A DNA stretch of 64,000 bases from Polaribacter sp. KT25b (GTDB lineage Bacteria; Bacteroidota; Bacteroidia; Flavobacteriales; Flavobacteriaceae). Shown here piece after piece: positions 46,129 through 55,431 of this stretch; position 1 is the stretch's first letter, and each line of letters begins with the position of its first letter. The notes beneath the pieces are model-generated. The model saw nothing but the letters and a program-made list of their open reading frames with translations. It had not been told where the DNA came from and did no database searches. The stretch spans positions 1,832,001 to 1,896,000 of the forward strand of contig NZ_LT629752.1 in NCBI RefSeq assembly GCF_900105145.1, in the 5' to 3' direction. The position numbers were made by a program, and so were the translations under genes.

Positions 46129-46189
46129 AAAAAATTGCTTTAAAGTTATTTATTATAAAAGTCTAAAAAGGCAACTATAGCTTACAAAA

Positions 46190-46215
46190 AAAACTCCCGA
46201 ATTTCTTCGAGAGTT
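46190..46215 (-). terminator. Terminator of the mitochondrial-type aconitase gene
   Basis: Imperfect hairpin AAACTCCCGA / TCGAGAGTTT with T-run on the minus strand (six A's at 46184-46189 on plus). Confidence 0.7.
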
Positions 46216-46236
46216 TCCTTTTAAACAACTTTTATT

Positions 46237-48504
46237 TTATGCGTTTTGCTTTTTAATTAAGTTTAAAGCAGAACCTTCATTATACCATTCAATTTGTCCT
46301 TGATTATAAGTATGGTTTGCAATAATTAAATCTTTAGTCCCATCAGCATGAACAGCTTCAATGGTTAAAGGTTTACCAGGAGCAAATTCATTTAAATCAA
46401 TAAAATTAAAGGTATCATCTTCTTGAATTAAATCATAATCAGCTTCGTTATCAAATGTTAAACCTAACATTCCTTGTTTTTTAAGGTTTGTTTCATGTAT
46501 TCTAGCAAAAGATTTTACTAAAACAGCTACAACACCTAAATGTCTTGGCTCCATTGCCGCGTGTTCTCTAGAAGAACCTTCACCATAATTATGATCACCA
46601 ACAACTATAGATTTTACACCTGCAGCTTTATAAGCTCTTGCGGTATCTGGCACACCTCCAAATTCATCCGTTAATTGATTTTTAACAAAATTAGTTTTCA
46701 TGCCAAAAGCATTTACTGCACCAATTAAACAATTATTAGAAATATTATCTAAATGCCCCCTATAACGCAACCAAGGTCCTGCCATAGAAATATGATCTGT
46801 TGTACATTTTCCGTGCGCTTTTATCAAAAGTTTTGCTCCAGAAATATCACTTCCTATTGGAGTAAATGGATCTAATAATTGTAATCTATCTGAAGTTTCA
46901 TTAACTTTAATTAAAACACCACTTCCATCTTCTTCTGGCGCTAAATATCCATCATCTTTAACTTCAAAACCTTTTGGAGGTAATTCCCATCCAGTAGGTT
47001 CATCTAACATTACTTCTTCTCCATTTTTATTGATTAATTTATCCTTCATCGGATTAAAATCTAATCGACCAGCAATAGTAACTGCAGCAACTAATTCTGG
47101 TGATGCAACAAACGCATGTGTATTAGGATTACCATCTGCACGTTTAGCAAAGTTTCTATTAAATGAATGTATTATTGAATTTTTTGGTGCATTTTTTGGA
47201 TCTTCATAACGTGCCCATTGACCAATACAAGGACCACAAGCATTTGTAAAAATAGTTGCTCCTAATGCTTTAAATGTTTCTAAAATTCCATCTCTTTCTG
47301 TAGTATATCTTACTTTTTCAGAACCAGGATTAATTCCAAATTTAGCTTTAATTCCTAAACCTTTATCAATAGCTTGTTGTGCAATCGAAGATGCTCTTGA
47401 TAAATCTTCATAAGATGAATTTGTACAAGAACCAATTAAGCCCCATTCTACTTTTAATGGCCAAGAATTTTTATTAGCAATTTCAGTCATATCAGAACCA
47501 GCTTTTGTAGATAAATCTGGTGTAAAAGGACCATTTAATAAAGGACCTAATTCTGATAAATCTATTTCTATAACTTCATCAAAATATTGCTCTGGATTTG
47601 CATATACTTCAGCATCACCAGTTAAATACTCTTTTACTTTATTTGCTTCATCTGCAACATCACTTCTATCTGTAGCACGCAAATAACGCTCCATAGATTC
47701 ATCATAACCAAAAGTAGAAGTTGTTGCACCAATTTCTGCTCCCATATTACAAATTGTGCCTTTTCCTGTACAAGACATAGAGGTTGCTCCAGGTCCAAAA
47801 TATTCAACAATTGCTCCGGTTCCTCCTTTAGCAGAAACAATACCAGCAACTTTTAAAATAACATCTTTTGGTGCTGTCCAACCAGAAAGTTTACCTGTTA
47901 ACTTAACTCCTATTAGTTTTGGAAACTTTAATTCCCATGCCATTCCTGCCATTACATCAACAGCATCAGCACCACCAACACCAATTGCAACCATACCTAA
48001 ACCACCAGCATTTACTGTATGAGAATCTGTACCTATCATCATTCCTCCCGGAAATGCATAATTTTCTAAAACAACTTGATGTATAATTCCTGCTCCTGGT
48101 TTCCAGAAACCTAATCCATATTTATTAGAAACTGATTCTAAGAAATTAAAAACTTCATTACTTGTATTTAAAGCAGTTTGTAAATCTGAAGATGCTCCGT
48201 TTTTAGCTTGAATTAAATGATCACAATGAGTAGTTGTAGGAACAGCTACTTTGCTTTTACCAGCTTGCATAAATTGTAATAATGCCATTTGTGCAGTTGC
48301 ATCCTGGAGAGCTATTCTGTCTGGAGCAAAATCCACATAATCTTTACCTCGAACATATGCCTTTTCTGGAGTTACATCCCATAAATGCGAGTATAAAATT
48401 TTCTCAGCTAGCGTTAAAGGTTTACCTGTGATTTTACGAGCAGCGTCTACACGTTCCGACATAGAAGCATAAACTTGCTTAATCATTTCAATATCAAAAG
48501 CCAT
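46237..48504 (-). CDS. acn: Aconitate hydratase, mitochondrial type (AcnA-like clade)
   Basis: TCA-cycle enzyme (755 aa) isomerising citrate to isocitrate through a [4Fe-4S] cluster. Cluster cysteines are in [15 protein letters not shown] and [17 protein letters not shown] (CxxC pair). Other active-site blocks are [40 protein letters not shown] and, in the swivel domain, [20 protein letters not shown]. The overall arrangement is that of mitochondrial aconitase. It lies 145 bp downstream of acnB on the same strand, separated by a terminator, so two unrelated-length aconitases sit side by side. Confidence 0.95.
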   Translation of the reverse strand: MAFDIEMIKQVYASMSERVDAARKITGKPLTLAEKILYSHLWDVTPEKAYVRGKDYVDFAPDRIALQDATAQMALLQFMQAGKSKVAVPTTTHCDHLIQAKNGASSDLQTALNTSNEVFNFLESVSNKYGLGFWKPGAGIIHQVVLENYAFPGGMMIGTDSHTVNAGGLGMVAIGVGGADAVDVMAGMAWELKFPKLIGVKLTGKLSGWTAPKDVILKVAGIVSAKGGTGAIVEYFGPGATSMSCTGKGTICNMGAEIGATTSTFGYDESMERYLRATDRSDVADEANKVKEYLTGDAEVYANPEQYFDEVIEIDLSELGPLLNGPFTPDLSTKAGSDMTEIANKNSWPLKVEWGLIGSCTNSSYEDLSRASSIAQQAIDKGLGIKAKFGINPGSEKVRYTTERDGILETFKALGATIFTNACGPCIGQWARYEDPKNAPKNSIIHSFNRNFAKRADGNPNTHAFVASPELVAAVTIAGRLDFNPMKDKLINKNGEEVMLDEPTGWELPPKGFEVKDDGYLAPEEDGSGVLIKVNETSDRLQLLDPFTPIGSDISGAKLLIKAHGKCTTDHISMAGPWLRYRGHLDNISNNCLIGAVNAFGMKTNFVKNQLTDEFGGVPDTARAYKAAGVKSIVVGDHNYGEGSSREHAAMEPRHLGVVAVLVKSFARIHETNLKKQGMLGLTFDNEADYDLIQEDDTFNFIDLNEFAPGKPLTIEAVHADGTKDLIIANHTYNQGQIEWYNEGSALNLIKKQNA

Positions 48505-48600
48505 AAGATTTATTTTTTTTTGTTATTTATATTAAGTACACTAATGTACAAAAATTAGAATAATTATAAGAAATTTTTTCATTCTTTAAGGGCATAAAAA

Positions 48601-48626
48601 AAAGCCTGAGTATAAATTCAGGCTTT
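48601..48626 (-). terminator. Terminator of acnB
   Basis: Hairpin AAAGCCTGA / TCAGGCTTT with an eight-base loop. Read on the minus strand it is followed by a T-run (A-run 48596-48600 and beyond on plus). Confidence 0.82.
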
Positions 48627-48648
48627 CTAATTATAATTAAATTATCTT

Positions 48649-51429
48649 TTAAGCTCTAACTAATAATTTGTGAGGTGGAGTAAATTGAGTAAGGTTAATA
48701 CCTTTTACTGCAACTTTGTATTCTGTCAAATTAGGAGTTCTTCCTAATATTGTAGATAATACAACAACTGGAGTTGATGAAAGTAAAGATTCTCCTTTTT
48801 TCTCTCCAGAATCTTTTACAACTCTTCCTTGAAATAAACGTGTTGAAGTTGCCATTACAGTGTCTCCTGGTTCTGCTTTTTCTTGATTTCCCATACAAAG
48901 GTTACAACCGGGACGCTCTAAATATAACATATTTTCATATCCTGTACGTGCAACTGCTTTAGGCGCACTGTCATCAAATTCAAAACCTGAGTATTTTACT
49001 AAAACATCCCAATCTCCTTCTGCTTTCAATTCATCAACAATATTATAAGTTGGTGGCGCAACTACAAGAGGTGCTTTAAATTCAACTTTACCATATTCTG
49101 CTTCTACATTTTTAAGCATTTGAGCCAATATTTTCATATCACCTTTATGTACCATACAAGATCCTACGAAACCAAGATCTACTTGTTTTGTACCGCCATA
49201 ATAAGACAATTGTCTAATAATATCGTGTGTATATCTCTTAGAAACATCTGCATTATTTACGTCTGGATCTGCTATCATTGGCTCTTCAATTAAATCTAAA
49301 TCAATAACAACTTCTGCAGCATACTTAGCATTTGCATCTGGAGTTAATGCTGGTTTTTCGCCAGATTTAATTTCAGCAATTCTTTTATCAGCTATAGCAA
49401 TTAATCCTTGAAGAACATTTAAATGATTGTCCATTCCTTTATCAATCATAATTTGGATTCTACCTTTTGCAATCTCTAAAGACTCAATTAAAGTAGCATC
49501 TTCAGAAATACAAATAGAAGCTTTTGCTTTCATTTCTGCAGTCCAATCTGTAAATGTAAAAGCTTGATCTGCAGTTAATGTTCCTATATGAACTTCAATA
49601 ATTCTTCCTTGAAATACGTTATCTCCACCAAACTGAGTAAGCATTTGTTGCTGAGTTGCATGAACCACATCACGGAAATCCATATAGCTAGCCATATTTC
49701 CTTTAAATGTTACTTTTACCGATTGTGGAATTGGCATTGAAGCTTCTCCAGTAGCAAGTGCTAAAGCAACTGTTCCAGAATCTGCACCAAAAGCAACACC
49801 TTTAGACATTCTTGTATGAGAATCTCCTCCAATAATTATTGCCCAATCATCAATAGTAATATCATTTAAAACTTTATGAATTACATCGGTCATTGGCTTG
49901 TATTTGTTTTCTGGATCTCTTGCTGTAATTAATCCGAAATCATTCATAAATTTCATTAATCTAGGAATGTTTGCTTTCGATTTATTATCCCAAACAGAAG
50001 CTGTATGACAACCTGATTGATAAGCTCCATCTACTATTGGAGATATAACTGTAGCTGCCATCATTTCTAACTCTTGAGAAGTCATTAAACCTGTAGTATC
50101 TTGAGAACCTACAATGTTTACCTCTACACGAACATCTGAACCAGCATGCAGAACTTTACCTGGAGTTGTACCAACAGCATTTTTATTAAATATTTTTTCA
50201 ACAGCAGTTAATCCTTGCCCTTCAATAGAAATTTCTTTTGATGGTGCATAAACTGGGACTACATCAATTCCTAAAACTTTTGAAGCAAAAGTTTGTAATT
50301 TTTTACCAAATACAACTGCATAAGAACCTTTAGCTTTTATAAATTCTGCTTTTTGAGGTGTTAATGAAGCAGAAATATCCATTAATTCTACATCTCCATT
50401 ATATAATTTTTTCTCTTTTGTATTTACTGTAAGTACCGTTCCTGTTGCTACAGAATACGCTTCTTCTAAAACAGGATCACCAGCTTCATCTCTTACTGTA
50501 TTTCCTTCTGCATCTTTAACTTTTACCCAGTTTTTAAGATCAATACCAATACCACCTGTTACCCCAACAGTTGTTAAGAAAATTGGAGAAATTCCGTTTG
50601 TCCCAGCAATAATCGGAGCAATATTAATAAAAGGAACATATGGACTAGATTTTACTCCTGTCCATAAAGCAACATTATTTACACCAGACATTCTAGAAGA
50701 ACCAACACCCATTGTACCTTTCTCTGCAATTAGCATCACTCTTTTATCTGGATGTTGCTTTTGCAATTCTAATAATTCTTTTTGTTGTTCTTTGTTATGT
50801 TCAAATAAACACTGACCGTGTAATTCTCTATCTGATCTAGAGTGTGCATCACCTCCTGGAGATAATAAATCTGTAGAAATATCTCCAATTCCTGCTACAA
50901 AAGTAACAATCTTAATTTCTTCATCAATTTCTGGAAGTTTCGTAAAAAACTCAGCTTTAGCGTAACTTTCTATAAGTTCTTTAGCTATTTCACTTCCATT
51001 TTTATATGCTTTTTCTAATCGTGCAGTATCTGCCTCATAAAGAAAAACTTGTGTTTTTAAAACTTCTGCAGCTTCTTTAGCTATTGCTGCATCATCTCCT
51101 AAAGCTAAATCTAATAAAACTTCTACAGAAGGCCCGCCTTTCATGTGAGATAATTGTTCAAAAGCAAAAGATGGAGTAATTTCTTTAACAATTGATTCTC
51201 CTAAAATAATTTCTTTTAAAAATTTAGCTTTTACACCAGCAGCACTGGTGGTTCCTGGCAATACATTATAGATAAAAAAGTTAAGAGATTCTTCTCTATA
51301 CTGATTTTCTAAATCTTTAATTTGTGCAATGATTTCACTTAATAATTCAGCGCCATCAATTGGTTGCGGATGAAGGCCTTGAACCTTTCTGTCTTCTATC
51401 TGCTTAAGGTAATCTTGATACATACTCAT
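48649..51429 (-). CDS. acnB: Bifunctional aconitate hydratase 2/2-methylisocitrate dehydratase
   Basis: AcnB-type aconitase of 926 aa (E. coli AcnB is 865; the extra length matches other Bacteroidota). It carries the AcnB-specific N-terminal HEAT-like domain (LLSEIIAQIKDLENQYREES), the swivel domain next (LSPGGDAHSRSDRELHGQC and KGTMGVGSSRMSGVNNVALW), then the catalytic Fe-S domains. Cluster cysteines are in VDGAYQSGCHTASVWDNK, GFVGSCMVHKGDMKILA and LERPGCNLCMGNQEKAEPGD. It interconverts citrate, cis-aconitate and isocitrate and may dehydrate 2-methylisocitrate. Start choice between M1 and M3 (MSMYQDYL) is unresolved. It is first of the acnB/acn tandem; its promoter lies in the 230 bp before rnpB's 3' end. 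Confidence 0.95.
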   Translation of the reverse strand: MSMYQDYLKQIEDRKVQGLHPQPIDGAELLSEIIAQIKDLENQYREESLNFFIYNVLPGTTSAAGVKAKFLKEIILGESIVKEITPSFAFEQLSHMKGGPSVEVLLDLALGDDAAIAKEAAEVLKTQVFLYEADTARLEKAYKNGSEIAKELIESYAKAEFFTKLPEIDEEIKIVTFVAGIGDISTDLLSPGGDAHSRSDRELHGQCLFEHNKEQQKELLELQKQHPDKRVMLIAEKGTMGVGSSRMSGVNNVALWTGVKSSPYVPFINIAPIIAGTNGISPIFLTTVGVTGGIGIDLKNWVKVKDAEGNTVRDEAGDPVLEEAYSVATGTVLTVNTKEKKLYNGDVELMDISASLTPQKAEFIKAKGSYAVVFGKKLQTFASKVLGIDVVPVYAPSKEISIEGQGLTAVEKIFNKNAVGTTPGKVLHAGSDVRVEVNIVGSQDTTGLMTSQELEMMAATVISPIVDGAYQSGCHTASVWDNKSKANIPRLMKFMNDFGLITARDPENKYKPMTDVIHKVLNDITIDDWAIIIGGDSHTRMSKGVAFGADSGTVALALATGEASMPIPQSVKVTFKGNMASYMDFRDVVHATQQQMLTQFGGDNVFQGRIIEVHIGTLTADQAFTFTDWTAEMKAKASICISEDATLIESLEIAKGRIQIMIDKGMDNHLNVLQGLIAIADKRIAEIKSGEKPALTPDANAKYAAEVVIDLDLIEEPMIADPDVNNADVSKRYTHDIIRQLSYYGGTKQVDLGFVGSCMVHKGDMKILAQMLKNVEAEYGKVEFKAPLVVAPPTYNIVDELKAEGDWDVLVKYSGFEFDDSAPKAVARTGYENMLYLERPGCNLCMGNQEKAEPGDTVMATSTRLFQGRVVKDSGEKKGESLLSSTPVVVLSTILGRTPNLTEYKVAVKGINLTQFTPPHKLLVRA

Positions 51430-51663
51430 GAAAGAAATCTTTAGTTAGCGTAAAACTTTTAATTCTATAAAAATCAAAAAAGTAATACTGTATAAGTTTT
51501 TATTTTATTTTAAAGACAAACTTACATTTTTTATATCAACTTTAAACTAAAAATAATAGATTGCTCGAATTAATGAATAAATAAAACTTATTTTAAATAT
51601 TTGTGAATATAATTCAATAAAAAGAAGCATTTTAAGTTATTTGCAAGAAATTTTTAAAAATAA

Positions 51664-51970
51664 AAATAGCAGACTAATAAGCCGAATTCTGTACCTTATA
51701 AAAGGCTCTTATCATTTATCTAGTTCTAAAATTGCCTTTAGAATCAATCTGCCTACCCTTTAGAATCGAGCGAGTAGCTCTCAAGCTCTAATATACATGG
51801 CATTGCACCTCATAGAGTTTACCTGGTTTCACTACAGCCTAACTGTACTTGCTTTCTGTTGCACTTGTCCTCAACTTACGCTGGACGGATGTTATCCGCT
51901 ATGAGTACTCTTTGGTGTCCGGACTTTCCTCCCTAAATCAAGTTTAGGGCGATAAGATAAGTCTGCTACT
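51664..51970 (-). ncRNA. rnpB: RNase P RNA (class A)
   Basis: Catalytic RNA of RNase P that matures tRNA 5' ends. Read on the minus strand, the first conserved block GAGGAAAGTCCGGACACCA (P4 5' strand) occurs about 40 bases in. Further along is GTAGTGAAACCAGGTAAAC and near the 3' end ACAGAATTCGGCTTAT, the universally conserved 3' strand of P4. The ends pair as P1 (AGCAGAC with GTCTGCT, 51668-51674 and 51961-51967). A U-rich run follows the 3' end. Total length about 300 nt fits bacterial RNase P RNA. Boundaries are estimated from P1. Confidence 0.93.
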
Positions 51971-52005
51971 ATTATTTTATTAAAGAACTTTATTTTTATA
52001 AAAAA

Positions 52006-52032
52006 CCCACTCAAAATTAAATTTTGAGTGGG
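52006..52032 (-). terminator. Terminator downstream of dnaJ
   Basis: Perfect 12-bp hairpin CCCACTCAAAAT / ATTTTGAGTGGG with a three-base loop. On the minus strand it is followed by five T's. It lies about 130 bp past the dnaJ stop codon and just before rnpB. Confidence 0.8.
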
Positions 52033-52160
52033 AAAAATTGCTATGAAAAAGAAAAAGTGTTATTGATTTCTCAACAACACTTCAAAGATATATTAAAAAA
52101 AATATTATTTATAATTTTATGTTAAAAATTAACAGTAATTTGTGAATATTAAGATTTTTT

Positions 52161-53300
52161 TTAAGAAAACATATCTTTTACTTTCTCAAAAAATGATTTA
52201 TCTGATTTATTTGGATTTGGTGTAAAATTCTCATTATCAGACATTTTATCAAAAAATGCTTTTTGTTCTTTATTTAACTCTTGTGGTGTCCAAACATTTG
52301 TATGAATTAAAAAATCTCCTGTTCCGTAACGTTCTATACTTGGCAAACCTTTTCCTTTTAATCTTAAAATTTTTCCAGATTGAGTTCCTGCATCTATTTT
52401 AATTTTAACTTTTCCTGTAACTGTATCAACCTCTTTACTAGTTCCTAATACAGCTTCAGAAAAATTAATATATAAATCATAATGAATATTAGTTCCTTCT
52501 CTTTTTAAAGTTTCGTGTGGCACTTCTTCTATTAAAACTAATAAATCCCCAGAAATAGAATTATTTCCAGGAGCATCATTTCCTTTTCCGCCAACTTTTA
52601 ATTGAACACCTTCTGTAACACCAGCAGGAATATTTATTGAAACTGTTTCTTCTTTAACAATTAAACCTTGTGCATCTGCATTACTTGGTTTTGAACTTAT
52701 AATTTCTCCAGATCCAGAACAAGTACTACAAGTAGTTGCTGTTTGCATTCTACCTAAAATGGTATTGGTAACTCTCATTACTTGCCCAGAACCATTACAA
52801 GTTGTACAAGTTTTATATTTTACACCATCAGCTTGTACTTTTCTACGAACTTTAACTTTCTTCTCTACTCCTTTTGCAATTTCTTCTAAAGTAAGTTTTA
52901 CGCGAATACGCATATTACTTCCTTTTACTCTAGCTTGTCTTTGGCCTCCACCGCCAAAACCACCAAAACCGCCGCCGAAACCACCAGCACCGCCACCAAA
53001 AATATCTCCAAACTGACTGAAAATATCATCCATATTCATACCGCCTCCGCCAAAGCCACCACCGCCTTGAGGACCATCAAAAGCTGCATGACCATATTGA
53101 TCATAACGTGCTTTTTTATTTTCGTCGCTTAAAACTTCGTAAGCTTCAGCAGCTTTTTTAAAGTTTTCCTCAGCTGTTTTATCATCAGGGTTTTTATCTG
53201 GATGATATTTAATTGCCATTTTTCTATATCCTTTCTTTATTTCTGCTTGAGAAGCAGATTTAGAAATTCCTAATACTTCGTAAAAGTCTTGTTTTGCCAT
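52161..53300 (-). CDS. dnaJ: Chaperone DnaJ with a half-size zinc finger
   Basis: Hsp40 co-chaperone (379 aa) that stimulates DnaK ATPase and delivers substrates. The J domain (about 4-70) has the HPD motif in KYHPDKNPDD. A Gly/Phe-rich stretch (about 75-120) follows, then the zinc region, the C-terminal substrate-binding domains and a dimerisation tail. Canonical DnaJ has four CxxCxGxG motifs; here only two are present (CTTCNGSG and CSTCSGSG), so a single zinc site is expected, as I recall for other Flavobacteriia. The gene is second after grpE (68 bp), with an intergenic hairpin between them. Confidence 0.95.
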   Translation of the reverse strand: MAKQDFYEVLGISKSASQAEIKKGYRKMAIKYHPDKNPDDKTAEENFKKAAEAYEVLSDENKKARYDQYGHAAFDGPQGGGGFGGGGMNMDDIFSQFGDIFGGGAGGFGGGFGGFGGGGQRQARVKGSNMRIRVKLTLEEIAKGVEKKVKVRRKVQADGVKYKTCTTCNGSGQVMRVTNTILGRMQTATTCSTCSGSGEIISSKPSNADAQGLIVKEETVSINIPAGVTEGVQLKVGGKGNDAPGNNSISGDLLVLIEEVPHETLKREGTNIHYDLYINFSEAVLGTSKEVDTVTGKVKIKIDAGTQSGKILRLKGKGLPSIERYGTGDFLIHTNVWTPQELNKEQKAFFDKMSDNENFTPNPNKSDKSFFEKVKDMFS

Positions 53301-53316
53301 TCTTTATTTCAATTAT

Positions 53317-53349
53317 CAATTACCAACAATCAATGATTATTGGTAATTG
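53317..53349. repeat. Inverted repeat between grpE and dnaJ
   Basis: Perfect 10-bp arms CAATTACCAA / TTGGTAATTG with a 13-base loop, followed by further CAATTAACAATGTACAATT-like sequence on the minus strand. It lies inside the grpE-dnaJ transcript and could tune mRNA stability or expression of dnaJ. It resembles AT-rich palindromic repeats common in flavobacterial intergenic DNA. Confidence 0.5.
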
Positions 53350-53367
53350 TACATTGTTAATTGTAAT

Positions 53368-53916
53368 TTACTGTCCTATTACTACTTTTGGATAACGTAT
53401 AATTTTATCTCCTAATTTGTATCCGTTTTCTACACAATCTATTACTTTTCCTTTTAGATCTGGTGATGGAGCAGGAATTTGTGTAATTGCTTCGTGAATT
53501 TCTGCATCAAAAACGTCACCTTCTTTGGTTTCTACTTTTGATAACCCTTTTTGTTCTAAAGTATTATAGAACTTTTGATAGATTAGTAAAACTCCTTTTC
53601 TTAACTCTTCGGCCTCTTTATCATCTTCAATATGTGCCAAAGCACGTTCAAAATCGTCTACAATTGGCAGTAAAGATGTCATTAATTCCTGACCAGCAGT
53701 TTTAAATAACTCTATTCTTTCTCTAGAAGTTCTTTTTTTATAGTTTTCAAACTCTGCGAATAAACGTAAAAATTTATCTTTTTCTGCTTGAACTAATTCT
53801 TCTGTTGTTGGTTCTTCTTTTACAACTTCTGCTTCAATTTCTTGATTTTCATCAACTTGAGCGTTTTCTTGTTCGTTATTCAACTCTTCCTCTTTTATAT
53901 TTTCTTTCTGACTCAT
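53368..53916 (-). CDS. grpE: Nucleotide exchange factor GrpE
   Basis: Releases ADP from DnaK in the Hsp70 cycle. The 182-aa protein starts with an acidic disordered stretch (EELNNEQENAQVDENQEIEA), then the long coiled coil (AEKDKFLRLFAEFENYKKRT SR region) and the beta domain with VDAFDAEIHEA-type motif (GDVFDAEIHEAITQIPAPSP) and VIDCVENGYKLGDKIIRYPK. All GrpE hallmarks are present. It is the first gene of the grpE-dnaJ operon; dnaK is not in the window. Upstream lies the murA terminator. Confidence 0.95.
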   Translation of the reverse strand: MSQKENIKEEELNNEQENAQVDENQEIEAEVVKEEPTTEELVQAEKDKFLRLFAEFENYKKRTSRERIELFKTAGQELMTSLLPIVDDFERALAHIEDDKEAEELRKGVLLIYQKFYNTLEQKGLSKVETKEGDVFDAEIHEAITQIPAPSPDLKGKVIDCVENGYKLGDKIIRYPKVVIGQ

Positions 53917-53970
53917 TTCTTTGTAACCGTTAAATTATCTCTTCTTTATTTGCAAAAATGTTGCCAACAA

Positions 53971-54000
53971 AAAAATAGTGTCAAACTGACACTATTTTTT
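53971..54000. terminator. Terminator after murA, symmetric
   Basis: Hairpin AATAGTGTCA / TGACACTATT with a three-base loop and A/T runs on both sides. Both flanking genes are on the minus strand, so it ends the murA transcript just upstream of grpE. Confidence 0.78.
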
Positions 54001-54028
54001 ATGTTATTAATTGGCTTGTAAATTAGCC

Positions 54029-54098
54029 TAGCCCCGATTGAAACGACATCCTTTTTTCTTTTTCGGAAAAAAGATATAGTGTAAAGCGGGAAATAGCT
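54029..54098. repeat. Conserved-looking flavobacterial intergenic element (AGCCCCGAT...GCGGGAAATAGCT)
   Basis: A 70-bp element starts TAGCCCCGATTGAAACGACA, contains a CCTTTTTT/GGAAAAAA hairpin with loop, and ends AAGCGGGAAATAGCTTC. Nearly the same string (AGCCCCGAT, catcctttttt, gatatagcg, gcgggaaatagct) recurs in many Flavobacteriia intergenic regions as I recall. It lies between murA and its terminator and has no coding potential. It is probably a repeat or a processed 3' structure; its role is unknown. Confidence 0.5.
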
Positions 54099-54114
54099 TC
54101 TAAAAAACCAGTTT

Positions 54115-55425
54115 TTAATCTTCTATTCTTTGAATTTTAGCCCCTATAGATTTTAAACGAGCTTCTATGTTTTCGTAACCTCTGTCTATTTGTTCTATAT
54201 TATTAATTATGCTTGTTCCTTTTGCTGATAATGCGGCAATTAATAAAGAAATACCTGCTCTAATATCTGGTGAAGTCATTTTAGTTGCTTTTAAATTTGA
54301 CTTATGATTTAACCCTATTACTGTTGCTCTATGAGGATCGCACAAAATAATTTTTGCTCCCATATCAATTAATTTATCAACAAAAAACAAACGGCTTTCA
54401 AACATTTTTTGATGTATTAAAACAGTTCCGTTTGCTTGTGTAGCAATTACTAAAACGATGCTTAATAAATCTGGCGTAAAACCTGGCCAAGGCGCATCTG
54501 CAACCGTTAAAACAGAACCGTCTATATAGTTTTGTATTTCGTATGATTTTTGTGCTGGAATGTAAATATCATCGTTTCTTTTTTCAAATTTAATACCTAA
54601 CTTTCTAAACACATTTGGTATTTGCCCAAGGTTTTCCCAGCTTACATCTTTAATGGTTAATTCTGATTGTGTCATTACCGCAACACCAATCCAAGAACCA
54701 ATTTCAATCATATCTGGAAGGACTTTATGTTCGCATCCTCCTAAATATTTGACACCTTCTATAATTAATAAATTAGAACCAACTCCAGAAATTTTTGCCC
54801 CCATAGAGTTCAACATTTTACATAATTGTTGAATATAAGGTTCACAAGCTGCATTATAAATTTCTGTAGTTCCTGTTGCCATAACAGATGCCATTAAAAT
54901 ATTTGCTGTACCAGTTACAGAAGCTTCGTCTAGCAGCATTTTTGTGCCAATTAGCTCATCAGCTTCTACGCCATAAAAATGTTCTTCTCTATTATATCTA
55001 AATTTTGCGCCAAGTCTAATAAAACCTTCAAAATGGGTATCTAATCTTCTTCTTCCTATTTTATCACCTCCTGGACGTGGAATATATCCTTTTCCAAAAC
55101 GGGCTAATAAAGGACCAACAATCATAATAGAACCTCTTAAAGAACTTCCATCTTTTTTAAAATCTTTAGATTCTAAATATTCTAAATTAACTTCATCTGC
55201 TTGAAAAGAATAAGAATTTCTACTTAATTTTTCTATTTTAACACCTAATTCTCCTAAAATAAAAATTAGTTTATTTACATCTATTATATCTGGAACATTA
55301 TTAATTACAACTTTTTCTGGAGTTAATAAAACTGCACAAAGTATTTGTAAAACTTCATTTTTTGCTCCTTGTGGAGTTATTGTCCCGCTTAATTTATGTC
55401 CGCCTTCAATCTTAAATGATGCCAT
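54115..55425 (-). CDS. murA: UDP-N-acetylglucosamine 1-carboxyvinyltransferase
   Basis: First committed step of peptidoglycan synthesis: transfers enolpyruvate from PEP to UDP-GlcNAc. The 436-aa protein shows the two inside-out alpha/beta barrels of the EPSP synthase fold, GAKNEVLQILCAVLLTPEKV, GSSLRGSIMIVGPLLARFGK and the C-terminal ADAPWPGFTPDLLSIVLVIA. The active-site loop reads YIPRPGGDKIGRRRLDTHFE: the catalytic/fosfomycin-target Cys115 of E. coli is Asp121 here. Such Cys-to-Asp MurA proteins are active but resistant to fosfomycin. The DUF4290 gene lies 6 bp upstream (same strand), a common partner. Confidence 0.96.
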   Translation of the reverse strand: MASFKIEGGHKLSGTITPQGAKNEVLQILCAVLLTPEKVVINNVPDIIDVNKLIFILGELGVKIEKLSRNSYSFQADEVNLEYLESKDFKKDGSSLRGSIMIVGPLLARFGKGYIPRPGGDKIGRRRLDTHFEGFIRLGAKFRYNREEHFYGVEADELIGTKMLLDEASVTGTANILMASVMATGTTEIYNAACEPYIQQLCKMLNSMGAKISGVGSNLLIIEGVKYLGGCEHKVLPDMIEIGSWIGVAVMTQSELTIKDVSWENLGQIPNVFRKLGIKFEKRNDDIYIPAQKSYEIQNYIDGSVLTVADAPWPGFTPDLLSIVLVIATQANGTVLIHQKMFESRLFFVDKLIDMGAKIILCDPHRATVIGLNHKSNLKATKMTSPDIRAGISLLIAALSAKGTSIINNIEQIDRGYENIEARLKSIGAKIQRIED

Positions 55426-55431
55426 TCTTTA

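Noticed and set aside
47756..48022. Open frame on the plus strand inside the aconitase gene
   Set aside because: Antisense shadow of a strongly conserved enzyme; composition is Pro/Ala-rich and it lacks a recognisable domain.
52759..53132. Open frames opposite the Gly-rich region of dnaJ
   Set aside because: They exist because GGX codons read in the other strand give Pro/Thr/Ala-rich frames without stops. No start context or family match; dnaJ is clearly the real gene.
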